A DNA stretch of 64,000 nt from CAVQJU01 sp963729215 (GTDB lineage: Bacteria > Acidobacteriota > Vicinamibacteria > Vicinamibacterales > CAVVIG01), in contig CAVSND010000018.1 in assembly GCA_963729215.1 (NCBI GenBank), forward strand, positions 30,767 to 94,766, written 5' to 3'. A program made the position numbers and the translations under genes. The notes under the pieces are model-generated. The model was not told the DNA's origin, ran no database searches, and saw only the letters and a program-made list of their open reading frames with translations. The first letter of the stretch is position 1. The number at the start of each line of letters is the position of its first letter. Below, piece after piece: positions 42,327-50,947 of the stretch.

Positions 42327-43579
42327 CGCACGCCTCGATCGGGACTCACCCACGTGCCCGTAGACGTCCGCGTCAGGCGGAGGATCGCCCGCGGCACCCC
42401 GACGACCGCCGTGAACGCCTGCAACATCCAAAAGAAGAGCGGGTACCACGCCTGCCAGACGATCACCCGCAGGATCCCGTGCTCGAACCGACGATCGAGC
42501 AAAAGGCTGACCGACGCCTGGACAAGGTACGTCACCGTCAGCAGCGCGCCCCATCCCTGTGTTACTGGGCTGAACGCCGGGTAGTGGACAAGCGGCGCAA
42601 GCGGCGTCCACCGCAAGCACCAGGCAAGGAGGCCGGCGAGCATCACGTACGCCCACAGCACGCTCAACATGTAGTTGGTCCACACGAGCCACAGCCGCCA
42701 GAGCCGTCGATGGAACATCTGGGGCGTCAGCCGGAGCACCGTCTGAGTACCGCCCTCCGACCAGCGTAGCCGCTGCCGCCACAGACCGCCGAGCGTCTCG
42801 GGCATCAGGATCCAGCACAGCGCCTTGGGCTCGTAAGCGACCGTCCATCCTGCTATCTGGATTCGCCAGGTCATGTCCACATCGTCAGTGAGCGTGGCCG
42901 GCGACCACCACCCTCCGTCGTGCAGGGCCCGCTTGCGGAACGCGCAGACGACCCCCGAGACGGTGAACACACAGCCGAAGAGCGTCTGGGCGCGTTTGAT
43001 CAGCCCGACGATGGCGGAGTATTCGCCGACCTGGAGCCGGGCGAGCAGCGACGACCGATTGCGGATGCGCGGGTTCCCCGTGAGCGCCCCGAGCGTGCCG
43101 TCGGACAGGAAGCGGCGGACGAACCACGTGACCGCGTCGCGATCAAGAAGCGAGTCGCCGTCGATCGCCACGAGAATCTCGTGGCGCGCGGCAACTGCGC
43201 CCGCGTCGAGGGCGAGCGCCTTGCCACGGTTGGTCGCGAGGTGCACGACCCGGAGGCGTTCGTACTTGGCGGCTAGCTCGTCCAGGATAGCCCCGGTCTC
43301 GTCGCGGGAGCCGTCGTTGATCCCGATCATCTCGAAATCCGGATAGTCCACCGCGTCGAGCGCCGCGAACACTTCGCGGACGTTCTCGCCTTCGTTGTGG
43401 CACGGCACGAGGATGCTGACGGGCGGGTACGACTCGAGCGCCGGCGACTCGCCGGGCCGCGGCTCGCGCCACCCGCGCACAACGCGGTGCAGGATGCCTC
43501 CCGTCATCCAGTACCACGCCATCACGAACGGGTATCCGAACGCAAAGCCCGGCACCATCGAGGCGAAGAGTTCCCGCAT
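42323..43579 (-). CDS. pgaC: Poly-beta-1,6-N-acetylglucosamine synthase
   Basis: A 418-aa family-2 processive glycosyltransferase. An N-terminal membrane helix is followed by the GT-A domain with VSILVPCHNEGENV, GINDGSRDETGAIL, VAIDGDSLLDRDAV (metal site), ATLTDDVDMTWR (catalytic base) and RQRLRWSEGG (QxxRW). Three to four C-terminal transmembrane helices follow. It polymerises UDP-GlcNAc and extrudes the chain. It is flanked by pgaB and pgaD in the expected order. Confidence 0.9.
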   Translation of the reverse strand: MRELFASMVPGFAFGYPFVMAWYWMTGGILHRVVRGWREPRPGESPALESYPPVSILVPCHNEGENVREVFAALDAVDYPDFEMIGINDGSRDETGAILDELAAKYERLRVVHLATNRGKALALDAGAVAARHEILVAIDGDSLLDRDAVTWFVRRFLSDGTLGALTGNPRIRNRSSLLARLQVGEYSAIVGLIKRAQTLFGCVFTVSGVVCAFRKRALHDGGWWSPATLTDDVDMTWRIQIAGWTVAYEPKALCWILMPETLGGLWRQRLRWSEGGTQTVLRLTPQMFHRRLWRLWLVWTNYMLSVLWAYVMLAGLLAWCLRWTPLAPLVHYPAFSPVTQGWGALLTVTYLVQASVSLLLDRRFEHGILRVIVWQAWYPLFFWMLQAFTAVVGVPRAILRLTRTSTGTWVSPDRGVR

Positions 43580-43582
43580 CGA

Positions 43583-45298
43583 TCAGAACTTTGCGGGGAA
43601 GAGGCTCGACGACACGACGGGGGCCACGGCAGCCGCTGCGGGCCGGTCCGCCACCGGATCGTCGTTGCTCCAGCCCAGGGCGGCGCCGCCTTCGCGCTGG
43701 AAACGTCGCGTAATGGCCATGAGGTCGCGGTCGCCGGGCGGACGATCGCTGTCGAGCCACAGGCCCACGCGTCGCGCCGAACTTGGTGACAGCCAGCCCG
43801 CTGTCACCATCTTTTCGATAGTCCTGCCAGCCTCGCCAGGATCTGACGACGTTCGCACCAACGTGAGGTCCGCGGCCACGCCAGGGCCGCGGGAATCAGG
43901 AGTATCCGCGACCAACGCGAGCTGAAGACCCGGCAGTTCGCGTTGCACGGCCCTGAAGCAGGTCAGGACTCGTCGCTCTCTCCGTGGCAACTGCGCCGCG
44001 TCGATGGCGCGCCGCGCCGTTGCGACTTCCCACCGCGCGCCGGAGCCGACGTCTCCAGGCCCGACCAGCGCGCTGACCTCCTCGACGAGGAGACCATCCA
44101 CTGAAGTGAAGATGCCAAAGTCGCGGCAGAGGCCCTCAAGCTCGGCGTCGTCAATATCAAGCGCCGCCGCGGGCAACCGCCCGTAGACGAGGACGCCCGC
44201 TCGCCTCTGGAATTGCCACGCGAACCGCAGGTACACGTCGGCCCTGAGGGGCACGGATTGCGTCGGGAACCACGCCGCAGGATGTCCGTCGGGGCCTGGT
44301 TCGACCGCGTCGATGACGACCGCGGTCGCCCCAAGGGTGCGGACGCGCTCGATGGCGGCGCCCAGCAGGCGCTCGGTCTCTGCGGGATCAGGCCGCCACA
44401 GCGATGACGGGCGAAGCCGTACGAACCGCTGAACGCGCGGCAGCATGTCGCCCACCTGCAGTCGCTCAACGAGAGCAGGCAGCGGCGATCCGGTGGAGAG
44501 CGAGAACCTCGCGATCGCGAGCGGGCGGTTCGCCAGGGCCGGCTCAGGATCGAATGTCAGGGCGAAGCGAAAGCCGAGAGTCTGGGCGAGCTCGACGGCG
44601 CTCTGCGTGTAGCGGCCATAGGGCCAGGCGATGGCTCGCGGCGCACGTCCCAGCTCTCGCGTCATCACCGCGATCGACGCCTGCAGGTCGGCTCCCACGC
44701 GACGGCGGTACGTCTCGTCGTCCTCGTAGCCTCGCGCGGGGTCGAAAATCCGGAACGCGAACGCGGGAAGCTGGCTCTCCTGCGGATTGGCGCGGATGGC
44801 CCCATGCAGGTCGTAGCCGTGCGAGGCGAACTCGACGAGGCCGCTCTGCTGCATCTCGCGCGCCTGCGCCCACGTGAGCATCGCCTCGCCCCCCGGACCC
44901 TGACCCCGGACCATCCACGCGCCCGGCACCGCGACGATCGCCGGCATTCTTGTGGCCAGCAGCAGCGGGTAGACGCGTGTGTAGTTGCTCGCGTTGGCGT
45001 CATCCATCGTGATGAGGATCGACTTCTCTGGGAGCGTCGTTTCTCCGCGGCCCGCCCGATCGACTTCGTCGAGCGTGATCGCGTGCCAGCCGTTCGAGAC
45101 GAGGTATTCGAAGAACGCCACGAGATCGCTCGTGGTCGTGCTGTCGGCTTCGAGCTTTGCTCGCTCGTCCACGACGTTGTGCAGCACGACGCCGAGGAAC
45201 GCCCGTGCGTCCCTCGCTCCGGGCGCTGCGCCTCGCCCGGACGCGGCGGCCAGCACGAGCGCCGCGATGACGAGCGGCAGGGTGCGAATGTGCCTCAT
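43583..45298 (-). CDS. pgaB: PgaB-like poly-GlcNAc deacetylase
   Basis: A 571-aa periplasmic protein with a signal peptide (LVIAALVLAAASGRGAAP). The polysaccharide-deacetylase domain (about 30-280) has FLGVVLHNVVD, SILITMDDANASNYTRVYPLL (the DD metal/catalytic pair, with A in place of the usual G of DDG) and FASHGYDLHG (HxxxxH metal ligands). A C-terminal GH13-like hydrolase domain (about 310-560) follows, with RADVYLRFAWQFQRRAGVLVYGRLP. Unlike E. coli PgaB there is no lipobox. It deacetylates some GlcNAc residues for export. The start overlaps the pgaA stop (ATGA). Confidence 0.85.
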   Translation of the reverse strand: MRHIRTLPLVIAALVLAAASGRGAAPGARDARAFLGVVLHNVVDERAKLEADSTTTSDLVAFFEYLVSNGWHAITLDEVDRAGRGETTLPEKSILITMDDANASNYTRVYPLLLATRMPAIVAVPGAWMVRGQGPGGEAMLTWAQAREMQQSGLVEFASHGYDLHGAIRANPQESQLPAFAFRIFDPARGYEDDETYRRRVGADLQASIAVMTRELGRAPRAIAWPYGRYTQSAVELAQTLGFRFALTFDPEPALANRPLAIARFSLSTGSPLPALVERLQVGDMLPRVQRFVRLRPSSLWRPDPAETERLLGAAIERVRTLGATAVVIDAVEPGPDGHPAAWFPTQSVPLRADVYLRFAWQFQRRAGVLVYGRLPAAALDIDDAELEGLCRDFGIFTSVDGLLVEEVSALVGPGDVGSGARWEVATARRAIDAAQLPRRERRVLTCFRAVQRELPGLQLALVADTPDSRGPGVAADLTLVRTSSDPGEAGRTIEKMVTAGWLSPSSARRVGLWLDSDRPPGDRDLMAITRRFQREGGAALGWSNDDPVADRPAAAAVAPVVSSSLFPAKF

Positions 45299-47606
45299 CG
45301 AAATCGGTGCCCCACGTTAATCCACACGCGCAGGTTCCCGACGGGGAGCCCATCGTACACGTTACGGCCGTAGCTGAGACCGTAGTACAGCGCGGACTCG
45401 GTGGTCAGCTTGAGGATTTGCTCGTAGCTGGCCGAGCCGGTCCAACGGGTTGGGTTGGCTTCCTGGGCGAACGCGCCCGCCGAGAGTCGCAACTCCTGGT
45501 GCAGGCTTCGCTCATACCTCCGCCAGAGTAGGTGCCGCGCGGCCGCGCCCACGCTGGCGGACGCGCTCCGGCGGGGATTGAAATACGGGGCATCGAGCCG
45601 CGTGTTCCCACCCCACCACAGCTCCGGGCGCAGGTCGATGCTCAGATCCGGCCGCTCGAGGACGCGTGTTGTGAGAAACCCGCTGGCCTCGATCCGGTCG
45701 TTGCCGTCGGTGAACCACGAGCGCCGCACCGCCGCGGAGGCGATCGTGGCCGAGTCCCTGGCGTAGCTGACGCGCAGAGCGCCCCCGTCTGCAGAAATCC
45801 CATAGTAGGTCGCGCGCAACGGCGTGTCGGCCGAGTAGCGCTCGCCCTCGCCCGCCACCTGCAGGTGGTCGCCAATCTCCCACGTGCCGGCAACGCGTCC
45901 GCCCGTGCGGTCGAGAGTTCCCGTGTTGATCCAGACCGTCGCGTCGAGGGACGCATCGGGCCAGTCCGTTTCGACACCCGCGCCATAACGGGTCCGCAGG
46001 ATGATGCCCTCGACGGGGCTGGCCTGCGAGAACTCGTAGGCGGCCTTGAGGCGCCAACGTTCGGCGATCGGCGGTGCCAGCAGCGCCGAGCGGACGTCGT
46101 AGCCCGAGCCGGGACTGTCGGCCGCGTCGCCGTGCTCGCTGCGGGAATCCGAGTCGATGCGCAGTTCCGGGGCAGCGTGAGCGCGCACGCTTTGACGGAG
46201 CCGCTCCACGGCCTGATCGCCGGGAAAGAGCGACACGAGCGCCGTGGTGCGCCGCTGCGCCTCGTCGTACCGCTTTCGCCCGAGTGCCACGTCAGCGAGC
46301 GCGATCTCGGTTGTCCGATCCGGGACTGCAAGTACGGCTGCGATGTGCGTCTCCTCGTCGGCGAGCCGCGGCCATCCGAGTCCGTTCGCGATCTCCGCTT
46401 TCGCCGAACGCAGGAACGACAGGGCCGGCGCGCCGTCCACGAGCGGCTGCAGCCGGCGCCAGGCTTCGCGGTACTCGCCGACGTAATAACGCGCGATCGC
46501 CGCCAGCGCCTGCGCATCGAGCCAGTCCGCGTTGCCCGATGGCACCGGCGACACGCCGCGCCACGTCTTCGGCCCACCCTCCGCCGCCATCGCGTCGGCC
46601 AATGCCAGCGCGTCGCTCACGCGCTCGCCCTCGAGCAGCGCGAAGAACAGGCCCACGCGCGCGGAACGCAGCTGCGGCTCGGCGGCCAGGACGTTTTCGT
46701 AGGCGGCGCGCGCCTCGCTCGGCCGCCTCAAGGCGAGCAAGGCGTCAGCTTCCGCCTCGCGGATGTATGGCGGGATCGGCCGTTCTTCGTGCCGCAGCGC
46801 GGCAACCTCGCCGACCACATCGAGCCATCGCTCGCGATCCCGTAACGCGACGACGCGGTCGCCACGCAGCCGGACGACGAGCCCATCGTCCGGCGGCGAG
46901 GCTGCGTTCGCGTCGGCGAGCAGCGATTCGAGGCGTGCGAGCGCCACGTCGATCCGGTCGAAGCGATGCGCCGGGTCCAGGGCGGGAATCGCCGCGGCCT
47001 GGTTGATGAGCGCTGCAGCCTGGCGCGCCTCGATTCCCGGATCGGGTTCAACAGTGTGAAGCCCTGCGGCGAACGGCGCACCAACCTGGACGAGGAGGCC
47101 GCTTACTTCGCGACGCAGACGCTCGTCGTCAGGCGCCAGCAGCCGTGCCGCGAGGTACGCGCGAAGCGCCGCGTAGGAGTCCCGGGCTTCGAGGGAAGCG
47201 CCTGCTTCAGCAAGGCGTGCGGCGAGCGGCCATTCGACGCTCTCGGGAAATCGCCTGGTGCCTTCGGCCGCGAGCCTGGCGGCATCCGTCCACCGTTGCT
47301 GGTCCCGGTAGGCGCGGGTGACTGCGCTGAGCACGTATTCAGGGGCCTCGGTGGCGCGCACGCTCTCGAAAACGTTCGTCGCCTCGCGCGACCGCCCTGC
47401 CCACTGAAGCACCACCGCCAGATCGAACTGCACGCCGGTATCGGAAGGCGCCGCCCGCGCGAGAGCCTGGAGTGCGAGATAGCCGTGTCGTACTCGCCGC
47501 GCCGCGCTGCCTCGACCGCGGCCTCGCGCGTCTGGGCCGCGACGATGCTGGCGCTGCCGACCAGTAGGCTCGTCGCTACGACGTAGACGAGTGCGCGATT
47601 GTCCAA
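45295..47606 (-). CDS. pgaA: PgaA-like outer-membrane poly-GlcNAc porin (frameshifted)
   Basis: A protein of about 770 aa after repair of a frame change near 47480. The TTG start at 47606 gives a signal peptide (LVYVVATSLLVGSASIVAAQ). A periplasmic TPR superhelix (about 25-480) has units such as FDLAVVLQWAGRSREATNVFESV and RPSEARAAYENVLAAEPQLRSARVGL. A C-terminal beta-barrel of alternating strands ends WINVGHRFR, with a terminal aromatic-basic residue. This is the PgaA architecture: TPRs bind the polymer or PgaB, and the barrel exports it. TAGAAT at 47617-47622 is a candidate -10, 10 bases before the start. Confidence 0.85.
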
Positions 47607-48079
47607 CGTGAAGACGATTCTAGCGCGGCACTAAGACAGGCGCGGGACTACCTGCACCATGCTGGGAAGGAGTCTTTTCGCGTCGGACGGTCCTCATCCG
47701 TATTCGACTCGTCCGATCTGTCATCGCTTACGGTGGGCACGCTGCGCCGACGGCGGCGGTTCGCAAGTCTCATTCTGAGTCCCAGCGCAATCGAGCGTTA
47801 CGAACGCGACCAGGGGCGGGTGGGGTTCGATAAAACGCAAGGCGTTCCGAAGCTGATTCGCGACGCCTACCCCGACCCCGCAGCACTTCGCAATGACTCA
47901 AGGCATCGTCGATCCGATCACGGTGACTTGTCGCACGCGGGCGCAAAAAGGGAAACGAGCGTCGAAAGAACGGCGGTTCGATGCGGTCGCAGCGAGCGGC
48001 TGGACCGCCTCGGCTGCGACGGTGGACGGTAAATCGTGTGATACACTCGCGGCCATTCTCCCCGGTCGCCCGCCACACG
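47607..48079. other. 473-bp divergent intergenic region
   Basis: It separates pgaA from the PIG-L-like gene. It contains the pgaA -10 (47617-47622), a TACACT hexamer at 48042-48047 that may serve the rightward gene, and no convincing gene. A 99-codon rightward frame in it has Arg-rich, shadow-like composition. Confidence 0.5.
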
Positions 48080-48892
48080 ATGCCTGATCACGTCGACAGC
48101 TGGCTGAACGCCGCTCGCTCCTGGGTTCTGCTGTTCGCCCACCCCGGTCATGAGCTTCGTGCCCACCACTTCATGGAATGCGTGCGGCCGCCGGTCGTTT
48201 TCCTGACGGACGGTTCGGGCTCGACGAGCGAGTCGCGCATCGAGGACTCGCGTGCGCTGCTCGCACGAGTCGGTGCGCGTCCGGCCGAAACGCTCCGCCC
48301 GCTGACCGATCGAGAGGCGTACGCCGCGCTCATGGCTGCCGATGCCGCGCCATTTCTCAATCAAGTCAACTGGCTGGCCGATATGCTCTTGACGGAAGGG
48401 GTCGAGGCCGTCCTCGTCGACGCGGCTGAAGGGTACAACCCGGTCCACGACGTCTGTCACTGGATCGCTCGCGCCGCCACGGCCCGGGCACGACAGTTTG
48501 GGGCCGACATTGCGTTGTTCGAGGTCGATCTGATCGCGCACCCGGATCCGTCGGAGCACGGTCTTCGTCTCGTGCTCGATGACCAGTCGTTCATGCGCAA
48601 GCTGGACGCGATCTCCTGCTACGCGGCGCTCCAGGCGGAAGTCCAGGTGGCGTTCGGTCGATACGGACGTGACGCGTTCCGCGTCGAATTCCTTCGCCGC
48701 GTGGTTGACGGCCTTGCACCGCCGTCGTCCTGGATTCCGTACTACGAAGAGGTCGGTGAAACACGCGTGCGCGCCGGACTCTACACGTCGGTCCTCCGAT
48801 ATGGGTCGCACGTGCGACCGGTCATCGAAAGGCTCCTCGAATCGGTGCAACTGGCTCACTATGCGACCGATTTCCGTACTCCTGACCAATAA
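48080..48892 (+). CDS. PIG-L-like N-deacetylase with variant metal motif
   Basis: A 270-aa protein that follows the PIG-L/LmbE layout. An opening strand, then LLFAHPGHELRAHHFM, stands where the family has AHPDDE. It also has VVFLTDGSGSTSESRI, and NPVHDVCHWIARAA in place of the HxDH-type third ligand. PIG-L enzymes remove acetyl from GlcNAc-linked substrates with a zinc held by HPxxE and a later His. Here the His, Pro and Glu remain but the catalytic Asp position is changed to Gly or His. The 3' end overlaps the glycosyltransferase gene by 32 bp. The substrate is probably a surface glycan intermediate (inference). Confidence 0.7.
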   Translation: MPDHVDSWLNAARSWVLLFAHPGHELRAHHFMECVRPPVVFLTDGSGSTSESRIEDSRALLARVGARPAETLRPLTDREAYAALMAADAAPFLNQVNWLADMLLTEGVEAVLVDAAEGYNPVHDVCHWIARAATARARQFGADIALFEVDLIAHPDPSEHGLRLVLDDQSFMRKLDAISCYAALQAEVQVAFGRYGRDAFRVEFLRRVVDGLAPPSSWIPYYEEVGETRVRAGLYTSVLRYGSHVRPVIERLLESVQLAHYATDFRTPDQ

Positions 48893-50069
48893 CGCGCTCG
48901 GCGCGCGCGCCGGGTCGGAAACCTACATCCGCGATGTCGCACTCGCCCTCCAGCGGCGTGGACATCATCCGGTTGCGTTCAGCCTGGTGCTCGGCGAGGT
49001 TGCCGAGGAGCTTCGTCGCGCCACAATTCCGGTGCTGGACGACCTAACCCGTCTGGGCGAACCGCCAGATGTCATCCACGGACACCACCACCTCGAAACG
49101 TTGATTGCGGTGCTGGCGTTCCCCGGTGTGCCCGCCGTGAACTTCTGCCATGGGTGGGTTCCGTGGGAGGAGATGCCGCTGCATCACCCGGCCGTCCGGC
49201 GCTACGTCGCGGTGGACGAAGTCTGCGTGGATCGCCTCGTGCGCGAAGAAGGCATCCCGTTCTGCCGGGTCGAGCTGCTGCTGAACTTTGTCGATCTCCA
49301 GCGCTTTCGTGCGAGGCCACCACTCCCAATCCGGCCATCGCGCGCAGTCGTGCTGAGCAACGCGGCCACGGCCGAAGGCTGGGCGCGCGCAATCGTTGCG
49401 GCCTGTCAGGCCGCCGGCATCTCGGTGGACATCGCCGGAGGAGCGGCCGGCACCTCATGGGCGGCGCCGGAGTCGATGCTGCCAGCCTACGACCTCGTGT
49501 TCGCAAAGGGCCGGAGCGCGCTCGAGGCCCTGGCTGTCGGCTGCGCAACCGTGCTGGCGGACGGTGCGGGCGCAGGTCCGCTGGTGACGTCGGACAACTA
49601 CGAGGTGCTTCGACGACGTAACTTCGGTATCCGCGAGCTGAGGCACGGCCACGACGTGTCGTGGTACGCGGCGCAAATCGCGCAATATCGCGCGGAAGAC
49701 GCAGCGCGTGTCTCGGCGCGCGTCCGCGAGGAAGCCGGCATGGAGCCGGCCATCGATCGGCTGCTCGATATTTACGGCGCCGCCATGGCGGCGCCGCCTG
49801 GCACCGGCGATGCGTCACGCGCCGCGGCCGCTCACTGCTGCCGGATCGCCCAACCGCTCAAGCGGGCGTACGATCTCGGCGTACGCGCCGAGTCGCTGGC
49901 GGCCGAGCTGCAGATCTCCCGTGCACAAGTACAGGCCCTCAGTCAGGAAGTGGACGCGTTCAAGGCGTTGCCAACCCTCCGGCTTCGGGACGTGGTCCTT
50001 AAAGCGCCGGTGGTCGGACCGGCGATCCAGGCAAGCGCCCGGCAGTTCGCAAAACTCCTGTCCAGGTGA
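48861..50069 (+). CDS. GT-B glycosyltransferase
   Basis: A 402-aa protein starting MRPISVLLTNNALGARAGSETYIRDVALALQRRGHHPVAFSL, the family-4 N-terminal Rossmann pattern with the Gly-rich acceptor loop. It then has VIHGHHHLETLIAVLAFPGVPAV and a degenerate C-terminal donor site (YDLVFAKGRSALEALAVGCATVLADG, which fits the E-x7-E region). The last 80 residues form a coiled-coil-like helix. It overlaps the PIG-L-like gene, so the two enzymes probably act on one glycan, with deacetylation and glycosyl transfer as in mycothiol- or LPS-type pathways. Confidence 0.78.
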   Translation: MRPISVLLTNNALGARAGSETYIRDVALALQRRGHHPVAFSLVLGEVAEELRRATIPVLDDLTRLGEPPDVIHGHHHLETLIAVLAFPGVPAVNFCHGWVPWEEMPLHHPAVRRYVAVDEVCVDRLVREEGIPFCRVELLLNFVDLQRFRARPPLPIRPSRAVVLSNAATAEGWARAIVAACQAAGISVDIAGGAAGTSWAAPESMLPAYDLVFAKGRSALEALAVGCATVLADGAGAGPLVTSDNYEVLRRRNFGIRELRHGHDVSWYAAQIAQYRAEDAARVSARVREEAGMEPAIDRLLDIYGAAMAAPPGTGDASRAAAAHCCRIAQPLKRAYDLGVRAESLAAELQISRAQVQALSQEVDAFKALPTLRLRDVVLKAPVVGPAIQASARQFAKLLSR

Positions 50070-50126
50070 TCGTTGGTGCAAGCCGATGGTGGTCGGCACG
50101 CGCCGGCGCTCACCGGATCCTCCGGC

Positions 50127-50480
50127 TCATTCGACAAAGCGACGTCGGAATTCCGGCCGCGGTACAAGGCAGTGTTCGCGACGACCGAACATCCGGTACC
50201 GGTTTCGCGCGACACACTCGTATGCACGATCCGGCCATCCCGACGGAAGGGCCCGCATCAGGCACGTCACCTTCCACGGCCATCCGAGCTCTCCGGCGAC
50301 AAATAGCATCGCCTGGCCTTTTGTGATGACCCGAGAGCCGGGCATTCGATAGTTCGCGACGACGTAGAACGAGTTCAGATCATCGGGATGACCCCCGGCA
50401 CGCTTCACGATCCCACTGCCGATACCGCTCTGGAGGGGGGCGAAATCAAAGACGGCTCGCCAAATGATCGGGTGTTTCGT
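50127..50480 (-). pseudogene. 5'-truncated DUF393 (DCC thiol-disulfide oxidoreductase-like) gene
   Basis: On the minus strand, RAVFDFAPLQSGIGSG, DDLNSFYVVANYRM, WPWKVTCLMRALPSGWPDRAYECVARNRYRMFGRREHCLVPRPE and a stop match the second half of DUF393 proteins, including the diagnostic VARNRYRxFGRR. The N-terminal DGxCxxC active-site region that should precede RAVFDF is missing. The frame instead runs into sequence upstream of the next gene without any start. It is a remnant unless a short GTG start (50408) still yields a useless fragment. Confidence 0.65.
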
Positions 50481-50506
50481 CCCCTGCCTCGGGTAATCTG
50501 TCCCCC

Positions 50507-50947
50507 ATGCGCAGTCGTTTTGACCTCGTTCGCGTGGTTGTTGGAACGGCGGTGTTGCTGAGCGCGGGCATCGTCGCCAACATCAGTGCCTATTTGGCGG
50601 ACCGCCGTGCGGCGACTGCGCGAGGTGTGCAGTCTGACGCCGTGACGGAGGACGGGCGCCGTTACGAAGCGCTCACGCTGTGGCTCCCGGCGCAGGGCAC
50701 GATCGGATACCTCCCGCCAGCCGACTGGCCCGGCGCCGACGCACAGCGCCGCTTCTATCTCGCCCAGTATGCGTTGGCGCCACGCGTGGTCGTCATGTCC
50801 GCAGCGCCTGAGTTCGTCATCGTGACACCCGAGGCGTCCGCAGGCCCGGACGCCCCGAATTCCGCCGCCACCGACCCTCGACTACCAGATCACGTCGCGT
50901 ATTCGCACTCGAGCAACGGACTTCGGGTATTCCGGCGGGTCAAATGA
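50507..50947 (+). CDS. Membrane-anchored protein, unknown
   Basis: A 146-aa protein with one N-terminal membrane helix (VRVVVGTAVLLSAGIVANISAYLA). A periplasmic domain follows, containing YEALTLWLPAQGTIGYLPPADWPGADAQRRFYLAQYALAPRVVV, which is a common module in proteins encoded next to GT-39-type membrane transferases. The ATG is 7 bases after TAATCT (50494-50499), so it may be leaderless. The stop overlaps the next gene (ATGA). Confidence 0.65.
   Translation: MRSRFDLVRVVVGTAVLLSAGIVANISAYLADRRAATARGVQSDAVTEDGRRYEALTLWLPAQGTIGYLPPADWPGADAQRRFYLAQYALAPRVVVMSAAPEFVIVTPEASAGPDAPNSAATDPRLPDHVAYSHSSNGLRVFRRVK

Noticed and set aside
47733..48032. A 99-codon gene between pgaA and the PIG-L-like gene
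   Set aside because: No ribosome-binding site, Arg-rich and no recognisable fold; the region is better read as regulatory.
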